NCBI GenBank assembly: GCA_905214365.1
Contig: CAJMMH010000210.1
Span: forward strand, 1-5,207
Direction of reading: 5' to 3'
DNA: 5,207 nt
Source of the DNA: an uncultured bacterium
GTDB lineage: Bacteria; Bacillota; Clostridia; Lachnospirales; Lachnospiraceae
Part shown: positions 5,196-5,207 of the stretch, piece by piece
Position numbering within the stretch: the stretch's first letter is position 1
How the letters are laid out: each line of letters opens with the position of its first letter
The notes under the pieces: generated by a model
Told to the model about the DNA's origin: nothing
Database searches by the model: none
The model's input: only the letters and a program-made list of their open reading frames with translations
Position numbers and translations under genes: made by a program

Positions 5196-5207
5196 ATGGC
5201 GATTTTT
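5196..5207 (+). CDS. possible start of a downstream gene, cut by the window end
   Basis: An ATG at 5196 begins the codons for Met-Ala-Ile-Phe and is preceded by GAGGG (5186-5190) at a five-base gap, a plausible ribosome binding site. It lies 67 bases after the terminator. Only four codons are visible, so neither the product nor the reality of the gene can be judged. The 5129-5195 gap contains no clear promoter. Confidence 0.35.

Overview
The window reads as chromosomal DNA from a moderate-GC member of the Clostridia, most likely a gut-type Lachnospiraceae. This is inferred from the strong AGGAGG-type ribosome binding sites, the short 'type 2' LeuC/LeuD pair, the tandem-OB SSB-like protein and the Glu/Thr-rich surface proteins. 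No genus can be named from the sequence alone. All supported genes lie on the + strand.

Layout. (1) Positions 1-1256 hold the 3' part of a membrane-anchored, extracytoplasmic DUF4340 protein with a duplicated core and a long acidic tail. (2) Positions 1366-1779 encode a small lipoprotein with a Lys/Glu/Thr linker. The gap before it contains three short segments that can pair in two mutually exclusive ways, close to the lipoprotein's ribosome binding site. (3) A near-consensus sigma-A promoter at 1804-1832 starts a compact leuC-leuD operon (1960-3723), which ends at an intrinsic terminator (3741-3782). leuC and leuD encode the large and small subunits of isopropylmalate isomerase, the second step of leucine synthesis. 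leuA and leuB are not in the window. (4) Positions 3783-4049 are AT-rich and appear non-coding. They are followed by a probable promoter and a GC-rich, foldable leader for a 211-residue tandem-OB, single-stranded-DNA-binding-like protein (4205-4840). (5) A TTGACA box overlapping that gene's stop codon, with a -10 box 17 bases on, begins a roughly 260-base stretch that seems non-coding. It can fold into several helices and ends in a strong intrinsic terminator at 5100-5128. The last bases carry what may be the start of another gene (5196 onward).

The blocks look functionally separate: envelope proteins, leucine biosynthesis, DNA maintenance, then a possible RNA gene or mRNA leader. The most unusual part is the promoter-to-terminator segment at about 4837-5128, a candidate structured RNA of no class I recognise. 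The rest is largely ordinary, with a few leader-RNA and protein-composition features worth checking.
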